A stretch of 64,000 bases of DNA from Ligilactobacillus agilis DSM 20509 (GCF_001436215.1 NZ_AYYP01000061.1:33317-97316); one strand, 5' to 3'; positions 9,794-19,269 are shown, counted from the first letter of the stretch. The notes: generated from the sequence alone by a model not told the origin. Translations and numbers: made by a program.

Positions 9794-11162
9794 AAATTAT
9801 GTTTTACTGTATTGCTTAACCTGTTTGGGCTTAGTTGTTAGTGTGATTGGCTACGACTGGTATGAGGGGAGCAATTTTGACAGTCAGTGGCACAGTTTAG
9901 GCCTCTATAGTTTAGTAGTCAGTTTTGTTTTAACCAGCCTTTATTTTGGCTATGATTTATGGCAGCAAAAAAGGCAGGCGGCTGAAATCAAGTTACTAAA
10001 TGATAAATTAGTCGACTTGTTAAAAGAGGGCGCCTATCATCATGTTATTTTAAAGCCGAGTGATCCTTATTATCAGTTAGCTCAGTCAATTAATGCTATT
10101 CAAAGCAAACAAAAACGGTTTGTAAAAAATTTTGTCCGCCAACAAAGGGGTTACTTCAGCTTGTTAGAGTATCTAACCAGTGGGGTAATGTTAATTGACC
10201 AAGATAATTTGATTTATACGGCCAATCACGCCTTAAATGAAATTTTTGCAAAGGATTTGAATCAAAAACAATCCCCTTACTACTATGTCTTAGACAACTT
10301 TGAATTAATTCAGTTAATCGAGCAGGCTATCCGGACAAAAAGTGACCAGGCTAAAGAAATCAAGCACCACCAAGATGGAGAAAAACTGTTAGCGGTGCAA
10401 GTTCGCTATATTCCGTTAAGCAAACATCACTTTTTGATAATGTGCTTGGTGGATGATGTTACCCAAAAACGCAAGTTAGAGCAGCAACAAAAGGACTTTT
10501 TAGCTAACTTAAGTCATGAATTAAAAACCCCGATTACTTCAATTAGTGGCTTTAGCGAGACCTTGTTAGCGGGGGCGCTAAGCGATCAAACGGTTAGCCG
10601 GCAGTTTGTGGAGATTATCCACCGTGAAAGTAAGGAGTTAGCCGAACTAATCGAGGATGGCCTATCTCTAGCCAGAATTGAAGACGACCGGGCCTTAAAT
10701 CTGACCAGCTTTAACCTCTATGCTTTTTGTAACGCCAGTTTAGATTCTTTCACTAAGCTGATTTTTGAAAAGCAGATTAAGGTTAAGTTAGAGGTGGAAC
10801 CTGACTTAGAAATTGTCTGTGATCAGCGTAAGTTACGACACATTCTAAATAACTTACTCCAAAATGGCTTACGGTATAACCGGCCTGAGGGGAAATTAAC
10901 CATTAAGGCGAACTTGTTAGCCAATGAGTGGCAATTAATTGTTAGTGACACGGGAATCGGAATTGAAAAAGCCGAACAGAAGCGGATTTTTGAACGGTTT
11001 TATCGGGTTGACCAGTCACGGACAAAGGCGATAGTAGGAACTGGCCTAGGGTTAGCGGTTGTCAAGGAGTATGTCGAGCTACTTTCGGGAGATATTAGTT
11101 TGGTAAGTAAGCCTAATGAGGGGAGTACCTTTACCGTAACCCTCCCGCGTTTTGAACTTTAA
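9783..11162 (+). CDS. phoR: Sensor histidine kinase, PhoR-like
   Basis: Membrane kinase of 459 residues, partner of the preceding regulator. Two membrane helices (about 7-24 and 41-57) with only a short outer loop suggest sensing in or near the membrane. A PAS-like domain spans about 125-225. The dimerisation domain carries the phosphorylated H245 (NLSHELKTP). The ATPase domain has the N box (NNLLQNGLRYN), DTGIGIE and GTGLGLAVVKEY. The lack of a large outer sensor domain resembles B. subtilis-like PhoR of lactobacilli only loosely; the stimulus may come through the upstream PDZ membrane protein. Confidence 0.9.
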   Translation: MKLKNYVLLYCLTCLGLVVSVIGYDWYEGSNFDSQWHSLGLYSLVVSFVLTSLYFGYDLWQQKRQAAEIKLLNDKLVDLLKEGAYHHVILKPSDPYYQLAQSINAIQSKQKRFVKNFVRQQRGYFSLLEYLTSGVMLIDQDNLIYTANHALNEIFAKDLNQKQSPYYYVLDNFELIQLIEQAIRTKSDQAKEIKHHQDGEKLLAVQVRYIPLSKHHFLIMCLVDDVTQKRKLEQQQKDFLANLSHELKTPITSISGFSETLLAGALSDQTVSRQFVEIIHRESKELAELIEDGLSLARIEDDRALNLTSFNLYAFCNASLDSFTKLIFEKQIKVKLEVEPDLEIVCDQRKLRHILNNLLQNGLRYNRPEGKLTIKANLLANEWQLIVSDTGIGIEKAEQKRIFERFYRVDQSRTKAIVGTGLGLAVVKEYVELLSGDISLVSKPNEGSTFTVTLPRFEL

Positions 11163-11187
11163 AAAACTCTAAACTTGAGTCAAAATC

Positions 11188-11217
11188 TTGGTAACAAGGG
11201 CTCAAAGTAGGTAGAAT
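11188..11217 (+). promoter_or_regulatory. Promoter of the pspC-like/yvlD-like pair
   Basis: TTGGTA (11188-11193), an 18-base spacer and TAGAAT (11212-11217) lie 35 bases before the PspC-domain gene. It gives the pair its own transcription start after phoR. Confidence 0.6.
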
Positions 11218-11251
11218 TAAGTTAAGAATAGTGAATGTGGGAGGAAGTTTA

Positions 11252-11590
11252 ATGGCTAAGAAATTGTATCGGTCTCATAACCGCTTGATTGCCGGTGTTT
11301 GTGCCGGGCTAGCCGAGTATTTTAACATAAAAGTTAAGACGGTCCGGTTGAGTTTTGTAGCAGCTACGTTAATTTGTGGGATATTACCCCACCTTTCAGT
11401 AGTGCCGGTAGGAATTTATATCATCTTGGCGTTGGTGATGCCATTGAATCCGCAGCAAGAGCAGTTTTCATATTTTGATTTATTCAAATTATTTACTGGT
11501 CAGACTGCTAAACCAAACCAGACAAACTCTGAGTACACTAAGTCTGGGCGAAAAATTATTAAAGATGCACGGGAACGTGACATCCATTAA
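11252..11590 (+). CDS. PspC domain membrane protein
   Basis: Small envelope-stress-type protein, 112 residues from the ATG behind GGAGGAAG; an earlier in-frame GTG would cover that site. The PspC domain is at 1-65 (LYRSHNRLIAGVCAGLAEYF, then two hydrophobic segments ending in LALVMPL). A hydrophilic C-terminal tail of about 45 residues follows. In related bacteria PspC-domain proteins respond to cell-wall damage together with YvlD-like proteins, which fits the gene 17 bases downstream. Confidence 0.88.
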   Translation: MAKKLYRSHNRLIAGVCAGLAEYFNIKVKTVRLSFVAATLICGILPHLSVVPVGIYIILALVMPLNPQQEQFSYFDLFKLFTGQTAKPNQTNSEYTKSGRKIIKDARERDIH

Positions 11591-11607
11591 CTAGAGGAGG
11601 AATTATT

Positions 11608-11952
11608 TTGGGATTTTGGCAAAGGGCAGCCGTTAATGCGTTAACTTTCATTGCCTTAGCAGGCTTTTTTCCGGAAATTTTTCATGTTGGGTCAATTTGG
11701 ATGGCCTTTGTGGCAGCAGTAGTTTTAGGGGTTTTAAATATGTTTGTGAAGCCATTTTTGGTATTAATCTCGCTTCCAATTACCTTTCTAACCTTAGGCT
11801 TCTTTTACTGGGTAATTAATGCCTTGATGTTAGAAATGACATCGACTTTTGTTGGGAATGCCTTTGAGTTTGCCAACTTTAGTTCGGCCTTAATCGTCGC
11901 TTTGATTTTAAGCGTGGTAAACTTGGTTATTACCAACTATTTGGCTCGGTAA
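11608..11952 (+). CDS. Phage holin family 4 / YvlD-like membrane protein
   Basis: A 114-residue protein with four hydrophobic segments and the pattern of the YvlD/DUF360 group (VNALTFIALAGFFPE; LGVLNMFVKPFLVLISLPIT; LGFFYWVINALML). Despite the Pfam name holin_4_2, chromosomal members are linked to envelope stress rather than phage lysis. The TTG start follows AGAGGAGG. It is the second gene of a pair with the PspC-domain gene and is followed by a terminator. Confidence 0.87.
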   Translation: MGFWQRAAVNALTFIALAGFFPEIFHVGSIWMAFVAAVVLGVLNMFVKPFLVLISLPITFLTLGFFYWVINALMLEMTSTFVGNAFEFANFSSALIVALILSVVNLVITNYLAR

Positions 11953-11967
11953 GAACTTAGCGTTTAG

Positions 11968-12008
11968 ATAGTTTTTCACGACTGAGGTTGCGAGAAACTA
12001 TTTTTTTT
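11968..12008 (+). terminator. Terminator after the yvlD-like gene
   Basis: ATAGTTTTTC (11968-11977) pairs with GAGAAACTAT (11992-12001, one wobble), followed by eight T residues. It separates this unit from hprK. Confidence 0.8.
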
Positions 12009-12093
12009 ATAGCGAAATCCTTTTAGTTGGTGGTAAACCGGTTACAAAATGGTAAAATAAGATTATCGTAGTTAAATACGGGGAGTGATTAAT

Positions 12094-13026
12094 GTGAATA
12101 AAGTAAGTGTAGCTGAATTGGTAGATGCTAATGGTTTAATTGTTTATTCGGGAGGAATGTATCTAAAAGAACGGTTTATCACCACCAGTGATATTTCACG
12201 TCCGGGCCTGGAATTAACCGGCTATTTCGATTATTATCCTGAAGAACGGGTGCAATTAATGGGAATGACCGAGATTTCTTACGCCCATAAGATGGAGCCG
12301 GCTGCCAGAAAGGAAATTATGGAGCGGATGTGTGGCGAAAATACCCCTTGTTTTGTGATTTCCCGCTACCTATCGGTTCCTGAAGAAATGGAACAAGCGG
12401 CTAAAGAGCACCAGATTCCAATTTTACGGTCAAAATTGCCAACCACTAGGTTGTCATCCAAATTAACCGACTACTTAGAAAGTAAGTTGGCTGAAAGAAA
12501 ATCCCTGCACGGGGTTTTAGTCGATATTTATGGACTAGGGGTCTTAATCACTGGTGACTCAGGAGTTGGTAAGTCAGAAACAGCCCTGGACTTAATTAAG
12601 CGGGGCCACCGGTTAATTGCCGATGACCGGGTAGAAGTCTATCAACAAGATGAGCAAACTATTATTGGGGAAGCACCTAAGATTTTACAGCACCTCTTAG
12701 AAATTAGGGGAGTTGGCATTATTGATGTCATGAACCTCTTTGGGGCGGGGGCTGTGCGGACTTCTACCGATATTTCTTTGATTGTGCACCTTGAAAACTG
12801 GAGCAAGGATAAGCAATTCGATCGTTTAGGTAGTGGCGAACAATCAGTCCAAATTTTTGACGTGGCAATTCCTAAGATTACCATTCCAGTTAAGGTAGGG
12901 CGGAATATGGCCATTATTATTGAGGCAGCTGCGATGAATTACCGGGCTAAGACAATGGGGTATGACGCTACCAAGGCCTTTGAACGCAACCTTAATAGTT
13001 TGATTCAAGAAAATTCACAAGACTAA
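12094..13026 (+). CDS. hprK: HPr kinase/phosphorylase
   Basis: Phosphorylates and dephosphorylates HPr at Ser46, the central switch of carbon catabolite control in Firmicutes. It has 310 residues from the GTG preceded by GGGGAG with 8-base spacing; a GTG three codons earlier overlaps the site. The N-terminal domain is about 1-130. The catalytic domain holds H139 ([10 protein letters not shown]), the P-loop GDSGVGKS (154-161), ADDRVEVYQ and the family signature [20 protein letters not shown]. It is followed 23 bases later by lgt, the standard hprK-lgt order. Its activity should affect the PTS operon in this window. Confidence 0.96.
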   Translation: MNKVSVAELVDANGLIVYSGGMYLKERFITTSDISRPGLELTGYFDYYPEERVQLMGMTEISYAHKMEPAARKEIMERMCGENTPCFVISRYLSVPEEMEQAAKEHQIPILRSKLPTTRLSSKLTDYLESKLAERKSLHGVLVDIYGLGVLITGDSGVGKSETALDLIKRGHRLIADDRVEVYQQDEQTIIGEAPKILQHLLEIRGVGIIDVMNLFGAGAVRTSTDISLIVHLENWSKDKQFDRLGSGEQSVQIFDVAIPKITIPVKVGRNMAIIIEAAAMNYRAKTMGYDATKAFERNLNSLIQENSQD

Positions 13027-13049
13027 CAAGAAAAGAGAGAAGAGCAGCG

Positions 13050-13886
13050 ATGTTAAGTGCTATTAATCCAATCGCACTGAAATTAGGTCCCCTGTCAGTT
13101 CACTGGTATGGGGTGATTATTGCAAGTGCGGTGATCATAGCGGTTACCTTAGCGGTGATTGAAGGTAAAAAACGGGGTTTAGTAGAAGATGATTTTTATG
13201 ATTTCTTGCTTTGGGCGCTACCGGTAGCTTTGATAACCGCTAGAAGTTACTATGTTATTTTTCAGTGGCCTTATTATGCCAGCCATCCCAGTGAAATTTA
13301 TCGTATTTGGGATGGAGGAATTGCCATCTACGGGGCTTTAATCGGAGCCTTAATTGTCCTAATCATTTTTTGCCGGCAAAAGCAGATTTCCGCCTGGTTA
13401 TTTTTGGATGTGATTGCCCCCACGGTAATTTTGGCTCAAGGTATCGGCCGCTGGGGGAACTTTATTAACCAAGAAGCCCACGGCGGGGTAACTAGCTTAA
13501 GTTTCTTACACCAGTTACATTTGCCAGCCTTTATTATTAACCAAATGTATATTAACGGAAATTACTACCAACCAACCTTTTTATATGAGTCACTGTGGGA
13601 TGTGTTAGGCTTTTTAATTTTAATTAGTCTCCGCCATCGGCAAGGACTCTTTAAGCAAGGAGAAGTGTTTTTAAGCTACGTTTTATGGTATTCCTTTGGC
13701 CGCTTCTTTATTGAAGGAATGCGGACGGATAGTTTAATGCTGGGAGGATTACGTGTTTCGCAGTGGTTATCAGTGGTTCTCTTTATAGTTGCTTTAGGAA
13801 TTTGGGCTTACCGGCGCTACTATAATCCACTTAATGCGTGGTATGTAGACGGTAGTAAGCAAGATACTTTACAAAAAACTAAATAA
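13050..13886 (+). CDS. lgt: Prolipoprotein diacylglyceryl transferase
   Basis: Integral membrane enzyme that transfers diacylglycerol from phosphatidylglycerol to the lipobox cysteine of prelipoproteins. It has 278 residues with about seven membrane helices. The family signature [16 protein letters not shown] is at about 130-145 and [14 protein letters not shown] follows near the C-terminus. It probably shares a transcript with hprK. The lipoprotein at 4320-5240 would be one of its substrates. Confidence 0.96.
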   Translation: MLSAINPIALKLGPLSVHWYGVIIASAVIIAVTLAVIEGKKRGLVEDDFYDFLLWALPVALITARSYYVIFQWPYYASHPSEIYRIWDGGIAIYGALIGALIVLIIFCRQKQISAWLFLDVIAPTVILAQGIGRWGNFINQEAHGGVTSLSFLHQLHLPAFIINQMYINGNYYQPTFLYESLWDVLGFLILISLRHRQGLFKQGEVFLSYVLWYSFGRFFIEGMRTDSLMLGGLRVSQWLSVVLFIVALGIWAYRRYYNPLNAWYVDGSKQDTLQKTK

Positions 13887-13895
13887 TGTTATACT
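13868..13895 (+). promoter_or_regulatory. trxB promoter
   Basis: TTTACA (13868-13873), a 16-base spacer and TATACT (13890-13895). The -35 lies within the last codons of lgt. It suggests trxB can be transcribed on its own. Confidence 0.55.
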
Positions 13896-13951
13896 AACAA
13901 AAAGTAAGTGATGTTAATGAGAGTAAGTAAATAGATTTGAAAGGTGATAAC

Positions 13952-14878
13952 ATGGCAAAAGAATATGATGTAATCGTAATTGGTGCAGGTCCTGGGGGAA
14001 TGACGGCTGCCTTATACGCTTCCCGGGCTAACCTTAAGGTTTTAATGCTAGATCGGGGAATTTATGGTGGGCAGATGAACAATACCGCGGAAGTTGAAAA
14101 CTATCCTGGTTACAAGTCAATTCTTGGTCCTGATTTGGCGGAAAAAATGTATGAAAGTACCATTCAATTTGGGGCTGAATACGCTTATGGTAACGTTGAA
14201 AGCGTCGAATTAGTAGCTGATAATTTAAAGTTGGTTAAGACTGATAGTGATGAATACCAGGCACCGGTTGTAATTATTGCAACTGGTTCGCAGCACAGAA
14301 AATTAGGTGTTCCCGGCGAAGAAGAGTATGGTGGCCGGGGGGTCTCATACTGCGCCGTTTGCGACGGGGCCTTCTTTAGGGATAAAAAAGTAGCAGTCGT
14401 TGGCGGTGGTGATTCGGCAATTGAAGAAGGAATTTACCTTACTCAATTAGCCCAAAACGTGAATGTTATCCACAGACGTGACCAACTCCGGGCGCAAGCA
14501 ATCATCCAACAACGGGCTTTTGCCAACGATAAGATGACCTTTACTTGGGATACCGTTGTCAAAGAAATTAAGGGTGACGGTCAAAAGGTAACCGGCTTAT
14601 TAGTTCACAACAAAAAAACTGGTGAAGATAGCGAAATCGAAGCTAGTGGGGTCTTTATTTACGTTGGGATTGAACCAATGACAGAGGCTTTCCAAAATCT
14701 AGGGATTACCGATGAAGCGGGTTGGATTGAAACCAACGACCGGATGGAAACGAAGATTCCTGGAATTTACGCTTTAGGTGACGTTAGAAAGAAAAACTTA
14801 CGCCAAATTACAACTGCCGTTGGTGATGGCGGAATTGCCGGGCAAGAAGCCTTTAACTACCTACAAACAATTAAATAA
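13952..14878 (+). CDS. trxB: Thioredoxin reductase
   Basis: FAD- and NADPH-dependent reductase that keeps thioredoxin reduced. It has 308 residues starting at the ATG after GAAAGGTGAT; an in-frame TTG upstream overlaps that site. The FAD motif GAGPGGMTAA is at 11-20, the redox pair is C134/C137 (CAVCDGAFF), and the NADPH motif GGGDSAIEE is near 157. The C-terminal ALGDVR is typical. It may also support the ribonucleotide reductase redoxin NrdH in this window (inference). Confidence 0.96.
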   Translation: MAKEYDVIVIGAGPGGMTAALYASRANLKVLMLDRGIYGGQMNNTAEVENYPGYKSILGPDLAEKMYESTIQFGAEYAYGNVESVELVADNLKLVKTDSDEYQAPVVIIATGSQHRKLGVPGEEEYGGRGVSYCAVCDGAFFRDKKVAVVGGGDSAIEEGIYLTQLAQNVNVIHRRDQLRAQAIIQQRAFANDKMTFTWDTVVKEIKGDGQKVTGLLVHNKKTGEDSEIEASGVFIYVGIEPMTEAFQNLGITDEAGWIETNDRMETKIPGIYALGDVRKKNLRQITTAVGDGGIAGQEAFNYLQTIK

Positions 14879-14884
14879 TTACCA

Positions 14885-14925
14885 AGCCCCCAGCAAAAAG
14901 TTTGATTGGCCTTTTGCTGGGGGCT
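14885..14925 (+). terminator. trxB terminator
   Basis: A perfect 15-bp inverted repeat (AGCCCCCAGCAAAAG and complement) with an 11-base loop, 7 bases after the trxB stop. The downstream T run is weak (TAATTATTT). Confidence 0.82.
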
Positions 14926-15049
14926 AATTATTTAACCGGCTGGTAACTGATGTAAGCCTAGGCTGACAATTAAGTTCGTAAGAAAAGAATGAAAACTTTA
15001 ACTAATTTTATTTCCAATTTTGTTTTCAAAGCCCGCAACTAAATAAATA

Positions 15050-15199
15050 TGCTATAATGTAAACGGATATATGATGGTTACGTTTTAGTATTTAGCTTAA
15101 TCAAGCGCGGTTAGTTGATGGAGTTAAATATTGAACTGATTAGTTGTATCCAGTAGACGGATATTACTTTAGGTAATAGTTAAATTAGGGAGTGATTTC
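15050..15199 (+). promoter_or_regulatory. pgcA promoter and long structured leader
   Basis: An extended -10, TATGCTATAAT (TATAAT at 15053-15058), gives a leader of about 135 bases before pgcA. The leader has GGATA (15065-15069) that can pair with TATCC (15147-15151), and an inner pairing of AGTATTTAGC with GTTAAATATT with two wobbles. ACGGATAT occurs twice (about 15063 and 15157). I recognise no known riboswitch. The stretch 14926-15049 before the promoter shows nothing I can name. Confidence 0.5.
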
Positions 15200-16927
15200 A
15201 TGAGTTGGAAAGAAACTTATAACACTTGGAAAGATTATGCAGATTTAGATGCTGAGTTAAAGGATGAACTAGCTAATTTAGCTGGTAATGACGCAGCGTT
15301 AGAAGATGCCTTTTACACCCCAATGGAATTTGGGACTGCTGGAATGCGTGGCCTTCTAGGTGCCGGAATTAACCGCATGAATATTTACACTGTTCGCCAA
15401 GCAACTGCTGGGTTAGCAGCCTTCATGTTGACTTTAGATGAAGCTACTAGAAATCGTGGGGTCGCAATCAGCTATGATTCACGGCACCATTCACAAGACT
15501 TTGCCTTTGAAGCTGCTAGGGTTTTAGGGGCACAAGGGATTCCAACCTTTGTATTTGAAAGCTTACGTCCTACCCCAGAACTTTCCTTTACGGTTAGACA
15601 TTTGCATACATACGCCGGGATTATGATTACTGCTAGTCATAACCCAAAGGAATATAATGGTTACAAGATTTATGGGGAAGATGGCGCCCAAATGCCACCA
15701 AAAGAATCAGACTTGATTACAAAGTACATTCGGGAAGTGGACGACTTATTTGCAATTAAGGTTGCTTCCAAGGAAGAATTAATTGACGCCGGTGTCTTGA
15801 AGGTTATCGGGGCCGAAGTAGACCAAGACTACCTAGACCAAGTCAAGACTGTAACGATTAACAAGGAATTAGTGGCTGAAGAAGGCAAGACGATGAAGTT
15901 AATCTTTAGCCCATTACACGGAACTGGGGCAATGCTAGGGGAAAAGGCTTTGCGTCAAGCAGGCTTTGAAAACTTCACGATGGTGCCTGAACAATCCAAG
16001 CCAGATTCAGACTTCACCACCGTTAAGAAACCTAACCCAGAAGATCCAGCCGCCTTTAATTTGGCAATTGAATTGGGTAAGAAAGAAGGGGCTGATCTCC
16101 TAGTAGCAGTTGACCCTGATGCCGACCGGTTAGGGGCAGCTGTTCGGCAACCAAATGGTGACTACCAACTCTTGACTGGTAACCAAATTGCAGCCGTAAT
16201 GTTAAATTACATTTTAACTGCACACAAGGAAGCCGGTAGTTTACCAGCTAACGCAGCCGCTGTTAAGTCAATCGTTTCTAGTGAATTTGCAACCAAGGTG
16301 GCTGCTAGCTACGGAGTAGAAATGATTAACGTGTTAACCGGCTTCAAGTTTATCGCCGAACAAATCAAGCACTTTGAAGATACCAATGAACATACTTTCA
16401 TGATGGGCTTTGAAGAAAGTTACGGTTACTTAGTACGGCCATTCGTTCGCGATAAGGATGCAATTCAATCACTAGTAATGTTAGCTGAAGTAGCTGCTTA
16501 CTACAAGAAACAAGGCAAGAACCTCTACGATGGTTTGCAAGAATTATTTGAAAAGCATGGTTACTATGCTGAAAAGACCATTTCCTTAACGTTTGATGGG
16601 GTTGAAGGGGCTAAAGAAATTGCTGACTTGATGACTAAGTTCAGAAACGATGCTCCTAGTGAATTTGCCGGCTACGAAGTGGCTGCCTTGGAAGACTTTG
16701 CTAAGTCAGAAAAACGTTTGGCAGACGGAACGGTTACAAAGATTGACCTGCCAACTTCAAACGTATTGAAATATATCTTAGCAGATGGAACTTGGATTGC
16801 AGTACGTCCATCAGGGACAGAACCAAAGATTAAGTTCTATATTGGGACCCAAGCAGATAGTTTGGCTAAGGCGGAAGAAAAACGGGCTGCCTTTGAAGAT
16901 GCAATCACTGCCTTTGTTAAAGGTTAA
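15200..16927 (+). CDS. pgcA: Phospho-sugar mutase (phosphoglucomutase type)
   Basis: Interconverts glucose-1-phosphate and glucose-6-phosphate (possibly mannose phosphates), feeding UDP-glucose, cell-wall and exopolysaccharide precursors. It has 575 residues, the normal length. Visible motifs are the phosphoserine loop TASHNPKEYNG (S146), the metal loop DPDADRLGAA near 306-315, the sugar loop GFEESYGYLV, and the phosphate-binding RPSGTEPKIKFY near the C-terminus. It is a single-gene unit with its own long leader and a strong terminator. Confidence 0.95.
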   Translation: MSWKETYNTWKDYADLDAELKDELANLAGNDAALEDAFYTPMEFGTAGMRGLLGAGINRMNIYTVRQATAGLAAFMLTLDEATRNRGVAISYDSRHHSQDFAFEAARVLGAQGIPTFVFESLRPTPELSFTVRHLHTYAGIMITASHNPKEYNGYKIYGEDGAQMPPKESDLITKYIREVDDLFAIKVASKEELIDAGVLKVIGAEVDQDYLDQVKTVTINKELVAEEGKTMKLIFSPLHGTGAMLGEKALRQAGFENFTMVPEQSKPDSDFTTVKKPNPEDPAAFNLAIELGKKEGADLLVAVDPDADRLGAAVRQPNGDYQLLTGNQIAAVMLNYILTAHKEAGSLPANAAAVKSIVSSEFATKVAASYGVEMINVLTGFKFIAEQIKHFEDTNEHTFMMGFEESYGYLVRPFVRDKDAIQSLVMLAEVAAYYKKQGKNLYDGLQELFEKHGYYAEKTISLTFDGVEGAKEIADLMTKFRNDAPSEFAGYEVAALEDFAKSEKRLADGTVTKIDLPTSNVLKYILADGTWIAVRPSGTEPKIKFYIGTQADSLAKAEEKRAAFEDAITAFVKG

Positions 16928-16942
16928 GAACTGAACTAAATT

Positions 16943-16984
16943 AAAAGGATGCACAGATGAATTGTTCATTTGTGCATCCTTTTT
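16943..16984. terminator. Bidirectional terminator between pgcA and the ABC cassette
   Basis: Eighteen-base arms starting AAAAGGATGCACA pair with one wobble around a 6-base loop, with A and T runs on the two sides. It serves convergent pgcA and the minus-strand ABC transporter genes. Confidence 0.87.
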
Positions 16985-16985
16985 G

Positions 16986-17660
16986 CTAGGCTTCTTTAGT
17001 TAAAATCCCATCGGTGATTTGGTAGATGGAGTCGGCATGCTTACGCAACCTAAGGTCATGTGTAACCACGATTACAGCCTTATTTTCTTTTTGAGCTAAG
17101 TCATGAAGCATTAAGCCAACTTCCTCAACCCGGTGACTATCCAAAGCGGCGGTAGGCTCATCAGCCAGGATAATTTCAGGGTTAGTGTAGAGGGCCCGGG
17201 CGATAGCCACCCGTTGATTTTGCCCCCCTGATAGGTTAGCAGGGTACTTATCCACTAAGTCGGCAATTTCTAGTTTAGCCAGCAAGGCATTGAGTTTAGC
17301 AGAAGAGAGGTTATTACTTTTCTTAATCCGGCTAACGAAATTAAATTGATCTTTGACCTTTAAGTAAGGAACTAAGTTGTAAGCTTGAAGTACAAAACCA
17401 ATTTTTTCTAACCGAATCTTTTCTTGTTGGCGCGAGGAAAGTTGGGCTAAATCAAGTCCATTCAGTTTGACCTGGCCACTGCTAGGGGTTTGTAAGCTAC
17501 CAAGGATTGTCAAAAAGGTACTTTTACCAGAACCGGATGGACCCAAAATTAAAATAAGTTGCCCTTTATCTGCTTTGAAATTGACGTTTTTTAAAGCAGT
17601 GACTTGACCTAAACCACTCCCAAAGGTTTTACTGATATTTATTAGTTCAATGGTTGCCAT
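16986..17660 (-). CDS. ABC transporter ATP-binding protein (MacB/LolD type)
   Basis: ATPase of 224 residues that powers the permease encoded just upstream. Walker A is GPSGSGKST (about 40-48), the signature is LSGGQNQRVAIARAL, Walker B is ILADEPTAALD, and the H-loop is VVTHD. It is the last gene of tetR-permease-ATPase on the minus strand, 21 bases after the permease. Such modules export peptides, lipids or antibiotics, or act as mechanotransmitters; the substrate cannot be told. Confidence 0.92.
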   Translation of the reverse strand: MATIELINISKTFGSGLGQVTALKNVNFKADKGQLILILGPSGSGKSTFLTILGSLQTPSSGQVKLNGLDLAQLSSRQQEKIRLEKIGFVLQAYNLVPYLKVKDQFNFVSRIKKSNNLSSAKLNALLAKLEIADLVDKYPANLSGGQNQRVAIARALYTNPEIILADEPTAALDSHRVEEVGLMLHDLAQKENKAVIVVTHDLRLRKHADSIYQITDGILTKEA

Positions 17661-17681
17661 AACTTTTTCCTTTCTATTTGG

Positions 17682-18740
17682 TTAGCTGTTGATAACTGTG
17701 ACGGGGTCGACTTTTAAGATGGTTCTAACGGGCAGTAAACTTCCAAGTAGGCTAGCAAATAAGAGGCCTGCCGCCACTAAGCCAAGCGCGACTGGGTCAA
17801 AGAAAATCGGGGCCGCCTTGGGGATGAATAGTGCACTTAACCAGGTTAAGAGTCCGCCTAAAATGGTCCCGCTTAAAGCCAGTAGCATAGCCTGGATGAT
17901 GGTAGTTGCTACTAAGGTTTTAGCCGGAATTCCTTGCGCTCGTAAAACAGCGTAGTTAGGTAGTTTTTGAATGGTAATAATGTATAAGAATACTGCAATT
18001 ATAATTAAAGAAATTACCAGCAAAAAGCCAATCATTAAGGCGAAGGTGAGGTTTTGGGCGCTATAACCAGGCAATTTATTGATTAGCTGGGTGACCGAGT
18101 AGGTCTTGAGATTGGTTGCCTTAAAATGCAACTTTTCTTTGCTTAAAAGGGCGCTAGCTGTGAAGTTGGGGCCAACGTTTTTAAGGTTTTGCCAAGCCGT
18201 TAACTGGCCGTAAGCGACTGGGGCGACATTGTATTGATGATTTTTAACGAAACCAACAATTTTAAATTTATCCTTGAGAGAATTGAGGGTGACCGTATCG
18301 TTTAAGTGGTAGCCACTATTTTTGAAGTTTTCATCGACTACTAACTGGTGTGAGTTAGTGGGCATTTTACCGGCGGTTAATTTAAGGTTGCGGTAGATGA
18401 ACTGCTGGGGCTTTAAGCCGATAAAACTAGCACCAACGTTGGCGTGGTGAGGCTTTTTTACAACAATGGAAGCCTGCCCGATTAAAGCGGTGTGGGCATT
18501 TTGCGGGAGGGTGGCAACCATTTCCTTGGTCAATAAGGATTGGTTTAAGTTAACATTGGCATCTTGATTGAGGACAATTTGCTTGAAGTGCCAGTTATTG
18601 ATGGCATTAGTGTTTTGATTAGCTAAGCCAAAGGCCAGGCCAGTCAAAATGAAAATCAGGTAGCTGATGAGTAAAAACATAACGACAATCAAGCTATACC
18701 GTAGTTTTTCGTACCGAAATTCTTTGAGGGCTAAAAACAT
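17682..18740 (-). CDS. ABC transporter permease, FtsX/MacB-like
   Basis: A 352-residue permease with the FtsX layout: one N-terminal helix (about 15-38), a large outer domain (about 45-215), and three C-terminal helices (about 228-255, 280-305, 318-338). The end, VRTILKVDPVTVINS, is typical of the family. It starts 3 bases after the tetR stop, so translation is probably coupled. The protein is shorter than two-domain BceB/MacB permeases and probably acts as a dimer. Confidence 0.9.
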   Translation of the reverse strand: MFLALKEFRYEKLRYSLIVVMFLLISYLIFILTGLAFGLANQNTNAINNWHFKQIVLNQDANVNLNQSLLTKEMVATLPQNAHTALIGQASIVVKKPHHANVGASFIGLKPQQFIYRNLKLTAGKMPTNSHQLVVDENFKNSGYHLNDTVTLNSLKDKFKIVGFVKNHQYNVAPVAYGQLTAWQNLKNVGPNFTASALLSKEKLHFKATNLKTYSVTQLINKLPGYSAQNLTFALMIGFLLVISLIIIAVFLYIITIQKLPNYAVLRAQGIPAKTLVATTIIQAMLLALSGTILGGLLTWLSALFIPKAAPIFFDPVALGLVAAGLLFASLLGSLLPVRTILKVDPVTVINS

Positions 18741-18743
18741 AAG

Positions 18744-19253
18744 CTAGACTCCTTTCAAAAAAGTGGTTAATGCTTCCTCTAACCGCGCAAGGTACAACTC
18801 TTGGTGCTCTGGCTCAAGTAAGCAGGCAAAAATAGCTTCGTGACAGAGAGTAGCAACCGCCCAGTCCTTTGAAGCCAGTTGCTTCATTGGAGAATGAAGT
18901 CTAAGGAAATAATCGTTTTGGGTAACGCTTAGGCGGATGAAGTCGTAGTAAGGACTATTTTTCGTTCCGCTTAAGAAGTTTGTGATTAGTAAGATGTAGT
19001 CCTTAGCGGTCAGTGCCTTGCTGAAATTAAGGTCTTGGTGAATGTCTGCTAGCGCTAACTGATATAGATATTGGTAGGCATCAGTTAGGTCAGTAAAATA
19101 TTTATAAAAGGCTCCGCGGGCAATTTGTGCTTGCTTAATGATTGGGGCGACTTGGGCAGTTGCCAAGGGAACGCGCGAAAATTCGTGCAATAGCGCCTGG
19201 GTGATGCGGGCCTGTTTTTCGGCGGGTAGGTTAAGAAAAGTGCTTTTTACCAT
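18744..19253 (-). CDS. TetR family transcriptional regulator
   Basis: A 169-residue repressor with an N-terminal helix-turn-helix (about 25-55; QVAPIIKQAQIARGAFYKYF is the recognition part) and a ligand-binding domain of no clear type. It is the first gene of the tetR-permease-ATPase operon. Its promoter carries two GTGACA-N3-TGTCAC-type palindromes, one over the -35 and one downstream of the -10, which it most likely binds to repress its own operon. Confidence 0.9.
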   Translation of the reverse strand: MVKSTFLNLPAEKQARITQALLHEFSRVPLATAQVAPIIKQAQIARGAFYKYFTDLTDAYQYLYQLALADIHQDLNFSKALTAKDYILLITNFLSGTKNSPYYDFIRLSVTQNDYFLRLHSPMKQLASKDWAVATLCHEAIFACLLEPEHQELYLARLEEALTTFLKGV

Positions 19254-19269
19254 AAATATAACTCCTTTG

